This document shows positions 1 through 6,852 of a stretch of 18,476 nucleotides of DNA, piece by piece. Source of the DNA: Collinsella sp. (GTDB lineage: Bacteria; Actinomycetota; Coriobacteriia; Coriobacteriales; Coriobacteriaceae); NCBI GenBank assembly GCA_019425005.1, contig JAHYYK010000043.1, positions 1 to 18,476 on the forward strand, read 5' to 3'. Every line of letters starts with the position of its first letter. Position 1 is the first letter of the stretch. Made by a program: the position numbers and the translations under genes. The notes beneath the pieces are model-generated. The model saw nothing but the letters and a program-made list of their open reading frames with translations, did no database searches and was not told the origin of the DNA.

Positions 1-2
1 AT

Positions 3-359
3 CTGTTTTGGGCCATTACCACAGGCATTACGGCAGGCGCCGGCATGTATGCGCTCGTGGGGCTCACGGCAGTGGTGATCGTGGTGATGATCGCCAGTTT
101 TGCGAGCCACCAGGACAAGGCGCGTGTGTACATGATGGTCATCCACTACACGGGTCAGACCACCGGCGACGATATCGTGCGCGCGTTTGGGCGTACCAAG
201 TTCACCGTCAAATCCAAGACGATGCGCGGTGACAAGGTCGAGATGGCCGTCGAGGTGTTCTCGGACGGTGTGGATATGCCCTACGCCGATGCGATTCGCG
301 CGCTCGACGGCGTGGAAGATCTAACGTTGATCCAATACAACGGCGAATATCACGGCTAG
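3..359 (+). CDS. DUF4956-type membrane protein, C-terminal part (5' end outside window)
   Basis: The reading frame is open from the first complete codon at position 3 to a TAG at 357-359, so this is the C-terminal part (118 residues visible) of a longer protein. The visible start, LFWAITTGITAGAG followed by a Val/Ile-rich stretch, reads as a glycine-rich motif leading into a last transmembrane helix. About 75 soluble residues with alternating beta-like segments follow. This layout (membrane helices, a FWAI-G-GxG motif, then a small ferredoxin-like cytosolic domain) matches DUF4956 proteins, which are often encoded beside VTC-type polyphosphate polymerases and CotH proteins; that neighbourhood would lie outside the window. 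The family has no settled biochemical role. An MgtC-like protein is the main alternative. The ATG at 45 falls inside the membrane motif and is unlikely to be the true start. Confidence 0.65.
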   Translation: MFWAITTGITAGAGMYALVGLTAVVIVVMIASFASHQDKARVYMMVIHYTGQTTGDDIVRAFGRTKFTVKSKTMRGDKVEMAVEVFSDGVDMPYADAIRALDGVEDLTLIQYNGEYHG

Positions 360-392
360 TTTGGTTCAGTTTTATTTAAGGGGCGGTGTCGC

Positions 393-1385
393 GTGGATGT
401 GCAGCAGCTTGAAGAGACCTGGGCCGTAAGGGCCGGCGCACGTGAAACGTGCCTTGTTGCGGCCTCGCATGTGCCGGCGGCGCTGTCGATGCTGGGGATT
501 GTGCAGCCCGGCGATCGCTTGGTGACCTTTGCGGACGACTTTGCCGATGCGTTTGCCTGCGGCTTTGATGGCTGCGATGTTGCGCTGGTGGGGGAGCCCG
601 CGGCTGCGGCGTTTGCTGCTGCGTCCGAGGGCTTTGATGCTTCGTTTGATGCCGAGGGGCCGCACCTGTGGTGGTTTGTCAACTCCATCGGCGGGTTTGG
701 CCTGCGTGTGCCCGACCTTCGCGCTCTGGGCCGCGCGGCTCGTGAGTCGCATGCGCTGCTCGTGGTTGATAACACTGTGTCGGGCGTCTTTGGGTGCAAC
801 CCGCTGCGTCTGGGCGCCGTGCTTTCGCTCGAGGCGCTCGACCGCGTGTGTGCCGGCGTTGCGCCGCGCAAGCTCGTCGCCGCTTCGGTGGCGCGCTCGC
901 AGCTTAAGCGCCATCGCGTGGATGCCGCCGCCGAGTGTGCGCATGCGCTTCTTGCGGATTGCGGTGCGTCTGCACTCGACCTTTCTGTTAATGAGACTTG
1001 CATGCTGGAGCGGGGGCTGTCTTCGCTCGACGCTCGCATGCAGGCCCACTTCGACCGCGCCCGTGCGCTGGCCGAGTATCTGGCCGCCAACGAGATGGTA
1101 CGCAACGTGCGCTATCCCGGGCTGACCTCGCATCCCGACCATGCGGTTGCAACGGGAATCCTCGAGCACGGCTTTGGCCCCGCAGTTGAGTTTGACCTTA
1201 TCGAGCGTAGCGCGGGTGATCTCTTCGATGCTTTGCCGGGGGAGTTTCGCACATCGCCCGCCGGCGGCGCAACGACGCGCCTTTCGGCTCCACGCGGCAA
1301 GCAGGGGAGCACCACCCGCCTCTTCGCCGGTACCGACGATCCCCTGCAGGTGGCTGCCACTCTCGATAACGCCCTTCGCAAGTAG
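393..1385 (+). CDS. Degenerate Cys/Met metabolism PLP-family protein (cystathionine gamma-synthase-like), probably non-catalytic
   Basis: The protein has 330 residues from a GTG start preceded by AAGGGGCGG at 379-386. Its fold signature is that of the trans-sulfuration enzymes: a VVDNT segment (124-128), PLRLGA (137-142), RGLSSLDARM (207-216), YPGLTSHPDH (241-250) and a GFGPAVEFDL segment (260-269). Family members usually have about 380-400 residues. This one begins near the cofactor-phosphate region and lacks roughly the first 60 residues, which in the family carry the GYxRxxNP substrate/cofactor segment. Counting without gaps from the DNT motif, the position of the Schiff-base lysine (SxTKY in E. 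coli MetB) is Arg151 in ALDRV. It therefore probably cannot form the internal aldimine. The gene lies 33 bases after the DUF4956 gene and may be cotranscribed with it. Family membership is clear; the true function is unknown. Confidence 0.75.
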   Translation: MDVQQLEETWAVRAGARETCLVAASHVPAALSMLGIVQPGDRLVTFADDFADAFACGFDGCDVALVGEPAAAAFAAASEGFDASFDAEGPHLWWFVNSIGGFGLRVPDLRALGRAARESHALLVVDNTVSGVFGCNPLRLGAVLSLEALDRVCAGVAPRKLVAASVARSQLKRHRVDAAAECAHALLADCGASALDLSVNETCMLERGLSSLDARMQAHFDRARALAEYLAANEMVRNVRYPGLTSHPDHAVATGILEHGFGPAVEFDLIERSAGDLFDALPGEFRTSPAGGATTRLSAPRGKQGSTTRLFAGTDDPLQVAATLDNALRK

Positions 1386-1402
1386 CTAATCGGGGTCTGT
1401 GT

Positions 1403-1557
1403 CACGAAAACGGCCTATTTACTACGTTTAAGCAATAGGGTTCGACCACACCCGCCTATTTTGAAAATTACCAAGCTGTTTACCAGCGGTTTCTTTTCAT
1501 AATGTCCGGTATGGTCGTGGGTATTCAACTAAACGTAGTAGATGGGCCCGTTTTGTG
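1403..1557. repeat. Long imperfect inverted repeat, MITE-like or palindromic intergenic element
   Basis: TACTACGTTTA at 1420-1430 is exactly complementary to TAAACGTAGTA at 1530-1540. The match continues outward, imperfectly, to CACGAAAACGG (from 1403) against CCCGTTTTGTG (to 1557). It also continues inward: CGACCACACC near 1444-1453 against GGTATGGTCG near 1508-1517, then a weaker A/T-rich match. The whole element could fold into one long hairpin. It lies between two convergent stop codons (1385 and 1608), where a bidirectional terminator or an inserted miniature element would be tolerated. No transposase frame is present inside it. Nothing else is seen in the rest of 1386-1607. Confidence 0.7.
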
Positions 1558-1607
1558 GCGCGAGCTTCAACCCGAGGGCGCTGTGGGCTAAAAACCGCCC
1601 AAAAGGA

Positions 1608-1955
1608 CTACTCCGCGTTGATGTTGGCGATGAGGGCGTCGGCCTTGGCAGCGATGACGTTGTTGATATCGGCCTGTAGCTCCTCGTAGACCGCTATGGC
1701 TCGCTCGCCGGCCGGCGTGAGCGTGGATCCGCGGGCGCCGTCGCGCTCGATGAGTTTGCATCCCAGCTGCCCTTCGGCCTCGTTCACGATGCGCCAGGCC
1801 TTAGAATACGCCATGCCCATGCTCTTGGCGGCGCGGTTGAGCGAGTGCTCCCGGGCAATACCCTGCAGCAGCAAGACGCAGCCATGGCCGAACACGCCCG
1901 GCAAATCCTTGTCGCACGCTTGAATGACCAACTTTGCCGTCGTCTTGTACTTCAT
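1608..1955 (-). CDS. Stand-alone ModE N-terminal-type winged-helix regulator
   Basis: The protein has about 115 residues from the ATG at 1955. A GTG three codons further upstream (1964) is in frame, but a GGGGAG sequence at 1968-1973 fits the ATG spacing better. The core reads GCVLLLQGIAREHSLNRAAK, then MGMAYSKAWRIVNEAE, then a wing ending in LTPAGE. This is the LysR/ModE-like winged helix-turn-helix typical of the DNA-binding half of the molybdate regulator ModE. The C-terminal molybdate-binding MOP domains of full ModE are absent; after LTPAGE there is only a helix of about 30 residues that could dimerise. Such single-domain proteins occur near molybdoenzyme or transport genes, but none is visible here. 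The gene is convergent with the PLP-family gene and divergent from guaB. Its target and ligand are unknown. Confidence 0.8.
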   Translation of the reverse strand: MKYKTTAKLVIQACDKDLPGVFGHGCVLLLQGIAREHSLNRAAKSMGMAYSKAWRIVNEAEGQLGCKLIERDGARGSTLTPAGERAIAVYEELQADINNVIAAKADALIANINAE

Positions 1956-2040
1956 ACGCTCCACGTCTCCCCGCTAAAGTATTTGCTGGGCAAACGCAAA
2001 GCCTGCGTCAAACCCTCGTGTGCTCTTTCTAAACCATGCA

Positions 2041-2069
2041 TTGTAGCAGTCAAAGTGCGTTAAGATACT
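2041..2069 (+). promoter_or_regulatory. Candidate sigma-70 type promoter of guaB
   Basis: TTGTAG at 2041-2046 and GATACT at 2064-2069 are separated by 17 bases and would start transcription near 2076, about 70 bases before the guaB start codon. Both boxes are imperfect (three to four of six matches), so this is a candidate only. Confidence 0.4.
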
Positions 2070-2078
2070 TCCCCAGTA

Positions 2079-2098
2079 TTGGGCGCCCAAGGTTGGGC
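2079..2098. promoter_or_regulatory. TTGGGCGCCCAA palindrome plus a second TTGGGC, possible operator in the guaB leader
   Basis: A perfect 12-base palindrome at 2079-2090 is followed two bases later by a second TTGGGC half-site at 2093-2098. It would lie at about +4 to +16 relative to the proposed guaB start, a typical repressor position. It could instead be an RNA hairpin in the leader. No binding protein can be named from the sequence. Confidence 0.35.
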
Positions 2099-2135
2099 TG
2101 GGTCCTACGAGGCCTGCAGCCGACCGGTCGCATGG

Positions 2136-2147
2136 AAAAAGGAGAAA
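2136..2147 (+). promoter_or_regulatory. Strong ribosome binding site of guaB
   Basis: AAAAAGGAGAAA lies directly before the ATG at 2149, with the AGGAG core five to six bases upstream. It fixes the start codon and suggests high expression. Confidence 0.8.
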
Positions 2148-2148
2148 C

Positions 2149-3660
2149 ATGGCTACGTTCTTTCCCGGTGAGTCCCACACGTTTTCGGAGTATCTGCTGG
2201 TCCCTGGCTATTCGTCCTCGCAGTGCATCCCCAACAACGTCTCTCTTAAGACGCCGCTAACCCGCTTTAAGCGCGGTGAGAAGCCGGCAATCACCCTGAA
2301 CATCCCCATGGTTTCCGCCATCATGCAGTCCGTCTCGGGCGTCGACATGGGTGTCGCGCTCGCTACCGAGGGCGGCCTGTCCTTCATCTACGGTTCTCAG
2401 ACCCCCGAGTCCGAGGCCGCCATGGTCAAGGCCGTCAAGGATCACAAGGCCGGCTTTGTTCAGTCCGATTCCACGCTGACCCCCGACATGACCATGGAAC
2501 AGGTCATCGAGCTCAAGGAGAAGACCGGTCACTCCACCATGCCGGTCACCGACGATGGCACCCCCAAGGGCAAGCTCCTGGGCATCGTCACCAGCCGTGA
2601 CTATCGCCCCAGCCGCGATGACCACCAGAAGAAGGTCTCCGAGTTCATGACCCCGCGTGAGCAGCTTATCGTGGGCGACAAGAACATCAGCCTCAAGGTT
2701 GCCAACGACGTCATCTGGGACAACAAGCTCAACGCTCTGCCCATCGTTGACGACAACGATCACCTCATGGGCATCGTCTTCCGCAAGGATTACGACAGCC
2801 ACAAGACCAACCCCAACGAGCTGCTCGACGGCGATAAGCGCTACATGGTCGGCGCCGGTATCAACACCCGCGACTATGCCGAGCGCGTGCCGCTGCTCAT
2901 CGAGGCCGGCGCCGATGTCTTGTGCATCGACTCTTCCGAGGGCTTCAGCGAGTGGCAGAAGCGCACCATCGAGTGGATCCGCGCCAACTACGGCGAGGAC
3001 GTCAAGGTCGGTGCCGGTAACGTCGTCGACGCCGAGGGCTTCCGCTTCCTGGCCGACTGCGGTGCCGACTTCATCAAGGTCGGTATCGGCGGCGGTTCCA
3101 TCTGCATTACCCGCGAGACTAAGGGCATTGGCCGTGGCCAGGCCACCGCGCTGATCGACGTCTGCCGCGCTCGCGACGAGTACTACGAGGAGACCGGCGT
3201 CTACGTGCCCGTGTGCTCCGACGGCGGTATCGTCTACGACTACCACATGACGCTCGCCCTTGCCATGGGTGCCGACTTTATGATGCTGGGTCGCTACTTC
3301 GCCCGCTTTGACGAGAGCCCGACCGAGCGCGTCAACGTCAACGGCCAGTACATGAAGGAGTACTGGGGCGAGGGCTCTGCGCGTGCCCGCAACTGGCAGC
3401 GCTACGACCTGGGCGGCGCCGCGAAGCTCAGCTTCGTCGAGGGCGTTGACTCCTACGTTCCCTACGCCGGTTCCCTCAAGGACGGCGTGGGCGGCACGCT
3501 TTACAAGGTTAAGTCCACGATGTGCAACTGCGGTGCCCTCTCGATCCCCGAGCTTCAGGAAAAGGCACGCCTGACCCTGGTCAGCTCCACCTCCATCGTC
3601 GAAGGCGGAGCCCACGACGTTGTCGTCAAGGACTCCCAGCAGTCCGTATCTTATCGATAA
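2149..3660 (+). CDS. guaB: IMP dehydrogenase, Tritrichomonas-like type
   Basis: It catalyses NAD-dependent oxidation of IMP to XMP, the committed step of guanine nucleotide synthesis in the cytosol. The 503-residue protein has a TIM-barrel catalytic domain interrupted by two CBS domains (about 105-160 and 165-220, with GIVTSRDY at 145-152 and GIVFRKDY at 208-215). The catalytic loop GIGGGSICITRE places the thioimidate cysteine at Cys319. The mobile flap carries RNWQRYD with Arg418 and Tyr419, and the IMP site includes CSDGGI and MLGRYF. From memory, Cys319, Arg418, Tyr419 and the 503-residue length are those of the Tritrichomonas foetus enzyme. Long stretches, such as VGAGINTRD and MKEYWGEGS, also look shared. 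Typical bacterial GuaB instead has GPGSICTTR and about 485-490 residues. The gene appears monocistronic, with its own promoter candidate and a terminator at 3820-3857. Confidence 0.95.
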   Translation: MATFFPGESHTFSEYLLVPGYSSSQCIPNNVSLKTPLTRFKRGEKPAITLNIPMVSAIMQSVSGVDMGVALATEGGLSFIYGSQTPESEAAMVKAVKDHKAGFVQSDSTLTPDMTMEQVIELKEKTGHSTMPVTDDGTPKGKLLGIVTSRDYRPSRDDHQKKVSEFMTPREQLIVGDKNISLKVANDVIWDNKLNALPIVDDNDHLMGIVFRKDYDSHKTNPNELLDGDKRYMVGAGINTRDYAERVPLLIEAGADVLCIDSSEGFSEWQKRTIEWIRANYGEDVKVGAGNVVDAEGFRFLADCGADFIKVGIGGGSICITRETKGIGRGQATALIDVCRARDEYYEETGVYVPVCSDGGIVYDYHMTLALAMGADFMMLGRYFARFDESPTERVNVNGQYMKEYWGEGSARARNWQRYDLGGAAKLSFVEGVDSYVPYAGSLKDGVGGTLYKVKSTMCNCGALSIPELQEKARLTLVSSTSIVEGGAHDVVVKDSQQSVSYR

Positions 3661-3662
3661 GC

Positions 3663-3775
3663 GGCTTTCCCAAGCACCGCACCTTGCCGTTCAAACCGTC
3701 GCTTGCGTACCAAAGTACGCGTCGCTCCTCTTTCACGGCAATCTGCGGCACTTGGAAAACCCGACCATGCTTGGG
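3663..3775. repeat. REP-like nested palindromic sequence after guaB
   Basis: An imperfect inverted repeat pairs 3663-3690 with 3735-3761. A perfect inner hairpin GCGTAC-CAAA-GTACGC sits at 3705-3720. CCCAAGCA (3669-3676) also matches TGCTTGGG (3768-3775). The stretch carries no credible gene. The arrangement resembles extragenic palindromes placed after coding regions, where they can protect mRNA 3' ends. Confidence 0.55.
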
Positions 3776-3819
3776 CGGGTAACAAATAGCGGTTGATTCA
3801 CAACCACGTTATTTAGATA

Positions 3820-3857
3820 AAGCGAGATGCCTGCAAGTCGCAGGCATCTCGCTTGTT
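3820..3857 (+). terminator. Intrinsic terminator downstream of guaB
   Basis: A perfect 13-base-pair stem, GCGAGATGCCTGC (3822-3834) with GCAGGCATCTCGC (3840-3852) and a five-base loop, is followed by TTGTT. An AA/TT pair extends the base. The T tract is short but the stem is very stable. Confidence 0.85.
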
Positions 3858-3878
3858 GTATTTGCTATCATCAGTCGA

Positions 3879-4112
3879 GTTAACGATGTGGCGGGGCGTT
3901 CTTACCTTTACTCGCCGCCCGTTTCCCCCCCGCCGCGCAGCACTTAATGTGCTCTTCCTGCGCGCCGGAGTGTTCCCAGCGGCGCGGACAGGGAAGAACG
4001 CCCCCGTGGAACTCCCCAGCGGGCGGAGGAGCATTTCGGGTGCTTTGGGGGGAGGCGGGCTGGCCGGCGGAAGGGAGTAAAGGTAAGAACGCCCCGCCCC
4101 AACCCAGCTAAC
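3879..4112. repeat. Very long GC-rich inverted repeat filling the leuS leader
   Basis: A perfect 23-base arm at 3891-3913 (beginning GCGGGGCGTTCTTACC) is exactly complementary to 4075-4097 (ending GGTAAGAACGCCCCGC). The pairing continues imperfectly outward to GTTAAC (3879-3884) and GCTAAC (4107-4112). It also continues inward through C-rich and G-rich arms and through GCACTTAATGTGC against GCATTTCGGGTGC. A partial copy of the arm, AAGAACGCCCCC, lies at about 3994-4005. The element ends just before the leuS Shine-Dalgarno sequence at 4114-4119. It has no transposase and no T-box signature. Small open frames in it are only GC-rich chance frames. Confidence 0.75.
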
Positions 4113-4124
4113 AAAGGAGCTGAT

Positions 4125-6701
4125 ATGTGCGATTGCACAGATCATAAGGATGAGATCCCTGCCTACGACGCACAGGCCATTGAGTCCAAGTGGATGAAGG
4201 CCTGGGAGGACTCCAACCTCTTTGCCGTCGACACCGACGCCAGCAAGCCCAAGAAGTACGTGCTCGAAATGTTCCCGTATCCGTCGGGCGACCTGCACAT
4301 GGGCCACGCGCGCAACTACACCATCGGCGATGCCATGGCCCGTCAGGCCCGCATGCGCGGCTTTGACGTGCTGCACCCCATCGGCTTTGACGCCTTTGGC
4401 CTGCCCGCTGAGAACGCTGCCATCAAGCACAACACGCAGGCTGCCGCCTGGACGTATAAGAACATGGACCAGGCGCTCGCCACGATGAGGCGCATGGGCT
4501 TCTCCTACGACCTGGATCGCACCGTTAAGACCTGCAGCCCCGACTACTATCGCTGGGGTCAGTGGATCTTTGAGAAGATGTGGGAAAAGGGCCTGGTCTA
4601 TCGTAAGAAGAATCCGGTTAACTGGTGCCCCACCTGCAAGACCGTTTTGGCTAACGAGCAGGTGACCGAGGGCAAGTGCTGGCGTTGCGGCACCGAGCCC
4701 GAGAAGCGCGATCTTGAGCAGTGGTACTACAAGATCACCGAGTACTCCCAGGAGCTGCTCGACGACCTGGAGAAGCTCCCCGGCTGGCCCGAGCGCGTCA
4801 AGCAGATGCAGGCCAACTGGATCGGTCGCTCTGAGGGCGCCGAGGTCGACTTTACCCTGTGCGATGCCGATGGCGAGCCCATCGAGGGCGATGAGGGCAA
4901 GATCACCGTCTTCACCACGCGTGCCGATACCCTTTTTGGCGTCTCCTTCTTTGTCCTGGCTCCCGAGTACGCGCGTCTGCACGAGCTCGTCGAGGGTACG
5001 GAGTACGAGGAGGCCGTGACCAAGATCGTCGAGGACTCCAAGCATATCTCCGCCGTCGAACGTGCCCAGGGCACCCTCGAGAAGCACGGTGCCTTTACCG
5101 GCCGCTACGTGGTGAACCCGGTCAACGGCGAGAAGGTCCCCGTGTGGGTTGCCGACTACGTTGTTGCCGACTACGGCACCGGCGCCGTCATGGCCGTTCC
5201 CTGCGGCGACCAGCGCGACTTTGAGTTCGCACGCAAGTATGATTTGCCGATCGTGCCGATCATCCTGGACGATGACGACCGCGCAGCCGTCGAGGCCAGC
5301 GGCGAGACCATCGATACCTTCCATGCCGAGACCGTCGACTGGGATTGCGCCCATGCTGCCGAGGGCACGCTCGTCCAGTCCGGCAAGTACACCGGTATGC
5401 GCGGCGGCAAGCACTCCGAGGGCGAGGCTGCAATCGTTGCTGACCTCGAGGCCATGGGCTGCGGTCGTCGTAAGGTCGAGTTCCGTCTGCGCGACTGGCT
5501 CATTTCCCGCCAGCGCTATTGGGGCAACCCCATCCCGGCCATCCACTGCGAGCACTGCGGCATCGTGCCCGTGCCCGAGGACCAGCTGCCGGTAACGCTG
5601 CCTGAGAACCTGGACCTGGGCGCCGGCGAGACCCTCGCCGAGTGCAAGGAGTTCTACGAGACCACCTGCCCGGTCTGCGGCCGCCCGGCCAAGCGCGAGA
5701 CCGATACCATGGACACCTTCACTTGCTCCAGCTGGTATTACCTGCGCTATACCGACCCGCACAACACCGAGCTGCCCTTCTCCCGCGAGGCTGCCGATCG
5801 TTGGATGCCCGTCGATAACTACATCGGCGGCATCGAGCACGCCATTCTGCACCTGCTCTACAGCCGCTTCTTTACCAAGGCGCTGCGCGACCTGGGTCTG
5901 CTGAGCGTGGACGAGCCCTTCACCAACCTGCTGTGCCAGGGCATGGTCAAGGACGAGAACGGCGACACCATGTCCAAGTCAAAGGGCAATGTCGTGCCCC
6001 CGAGCTCGGTCATCGAGCCCTACGGCGCCGACACCATGCGTTTGGCGATCCTGTTTATCGCCCCGCCCGAGAAGGACTTCGACTGGGATCCCAAGGCTGT
6101 TGAGGGCGCCAACCGCTTCATCAAGCGCGCCTGGCGTATCGTGTGGCAGCTCGTCCAGTCCGGCGACGCCAGCGTGGCCTTCGACAAGTCCACGCTCGAC
6201 GAGGTTGCGATGAAGCTCTATCGCGAGCGTCACCGCACCATCGCCAAGTGCACCGAGGACTTCGACCGCGGCCAGTTCAACACCGCCATCTCGGCCGTCA
6301 TGGAGCTCGTTAACGCGGCGAGCGCCTACCTCAACGCCACTGAGGGCACTGACCGCGACAAGGCGCTGTGCTACGGCGTGGCCAAGGATATCGTGAGCGT
6401 CCTTGCCCCCATCTGCCCGTTCTGGGCCGACGAGCTGTGGCACGAGGCTCTCGGCTGCGAGGGCAACGCCTACACCGCCGCCTGGCCCGAGTTCGACCTG
6501 GCCGAGTCCATCGAGGACACGGTGCAGATCGTCGTCCAGGTGCTCGGCAAGGTCCGCGGCCGCATTGACGTGGCCCGCGATGCCTCCAACGAGGAGATGC
6601 AGGCTGCCGCCGAGGCCGCCGTCGCCAAGTGGCTCGAGGGCAAGACGATCGTCAAGGCCATCTGCGTGCCTGGCAAGCTGGTCAACCTGGTGGTCAAGTA
6701 A
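4125..6701 (+). CDS. leuS: Leucyl-tRNA synthetase
   Basis: It charges tRNA-Leu with leucine in the cytosol. The 858-residue protein is a complete bacterial LeuRS. The HIGH motif is HMGH (58-61) after YPSGDL. A zinc knuckle has Cys168, Cys171, Cys185 and Cys188, and a second Cys cluster has Cys475, Cys478, Cys515 and Cys518. The CP1 editing domain shows the threonine-rich TTRADT (264-269), YGTGAVMAVP (350-359) and the editing Asp362 in DQRDFEFA. The KMSKS loop reads TMSKS (615-619), with threonine for the first lysine. The anticodon-binding domain and the C-terminal domain (ending KLVNLVVK) follow. The start is supported by AAGGAG at 4114-4119. The gene stands alone, between a long inverted-repeat leader and its own terminator. 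Confidence 0.97.
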   Translation: MCDCTDHKDEIPAYDAQAIESKWMKAWEDSNLFAVDTDASKPKKYVLEMFPYPSGDLHMGHARNYTIGDAMARQARMRGFDVLHPIGFDAFGLPAENAAIKHNTQAAAWTYKNMDQALATMRRMGFSYDLDRTVKTCSPDYYRWGQWIFEKMWEKGLVYRKKNPVNWCPTCKTVLANEQVTEGKCWRCGTEPEKRDLEQWYYKITEYSQELLDDLEKLPGWPERVKQMQANWIGRSEGAEVDFTLCDADGEPIEGDEGKITVFTTRADTLFGVSFFVLAPEYARLHELVEGTEYEEAVTKIVEDSKHISAVERAQGTLEKHGAFTGRYVVNPVNGEKVPVWVADYVVADYGTGAVMAVPCGDQRDFEFARKYDLPIVPIILDDDDRAAVEASGETIDTFHAETVDWDCAHAAEGTLVQSGKYTGMRGGKHSEGEAAIVADLEAMGCGRRKVEFRLRDWLISRQRYWGNPIPAIHCEHCGIVPVPEDQLPVTLPENLDLGAGETLAECKEFYETTCPVCGRPAKRETDTMDTFTCSSWYYLRYTDPHNTELPFSREAADRWMPVDNYIGGIEHAILHLLYSRFFTKALRDLGLLSVDEPFTNLLCQGMVKDENGDTMSKSKGNVVPPSSVIEPYGADTMRLAILFIAPPEKDFDWDPKAVEGANRFIKRAWRIVWQLVQSGDASVAFDKSTLDEVAMKLYRERHRTIAKCTEDFDRGQFNTAISAVMELVNAASAYLNATEGTDRDKALCYGVAKDIVSVLAPICPFWADELWHEALGCEGNAYTAAWPEFDLAESIEDTVQIVVQVLGKVRGRIDVARDASNEEMQAAAEAAVAKWLEGKTIVKAICVPGKLVNLVVK

Positions 6702-6727
6702 GCGCTGCGCGCTTAGCTGACGCATTA

Positions 6728-6768
6728 AAGACGAGGGACGATCCGGCTGGGTCGCCCCTCGTCTTGCG
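6728..6768 (+). terminator. Intrinsic terminator downstream of leuS
   Basis: AAGACGAGGG (6728-6737) pairs with CCCTCGTCTT (6756-6765). The stem continues inward through ACGATCC and GGGTCGC with one mismatch and one wobble, closing on a GGCT loop. The T tract after the stem is poor (TTGCGTGTG), but the long GC-rich stem right after the stop codon supports termination. Confidence 0.75.
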
Positions 6769-6852
6769 TGTGCCCGACCAAGTGCTTGCGGTCAATTGTC
6801 CTATTCTTGTGGAGAAGCTGTGCGCACGCTGACCTGCAGATTCGTACTGTGC

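Noticed and set aside
3879..4124. T-box riboswitch before leuS
   Set aside because: The conserved T-box antiterminator sequence and a specifier-loop layout are not visible; a long simple inverted repeat fills the space instead.
3853..4138. Small open frames on both strands inside the leuS leader
   Set aside because: They fall within the long inverted repeat, have no ribosome binding site or family resemblance, and mirror each other because of the palindrome.
3813..5852. Very long open frame on the minus strand opposite leuS
   Set aside because: Its translation is Gly/Val/Leu/Ala-rich, has no domain, and lies antisense to a clear leuS; it is a by-product of GC-rich codon bias. The same applies to minus-strand frames opposite guaB, nusA, infB, nrnA and dnaG.
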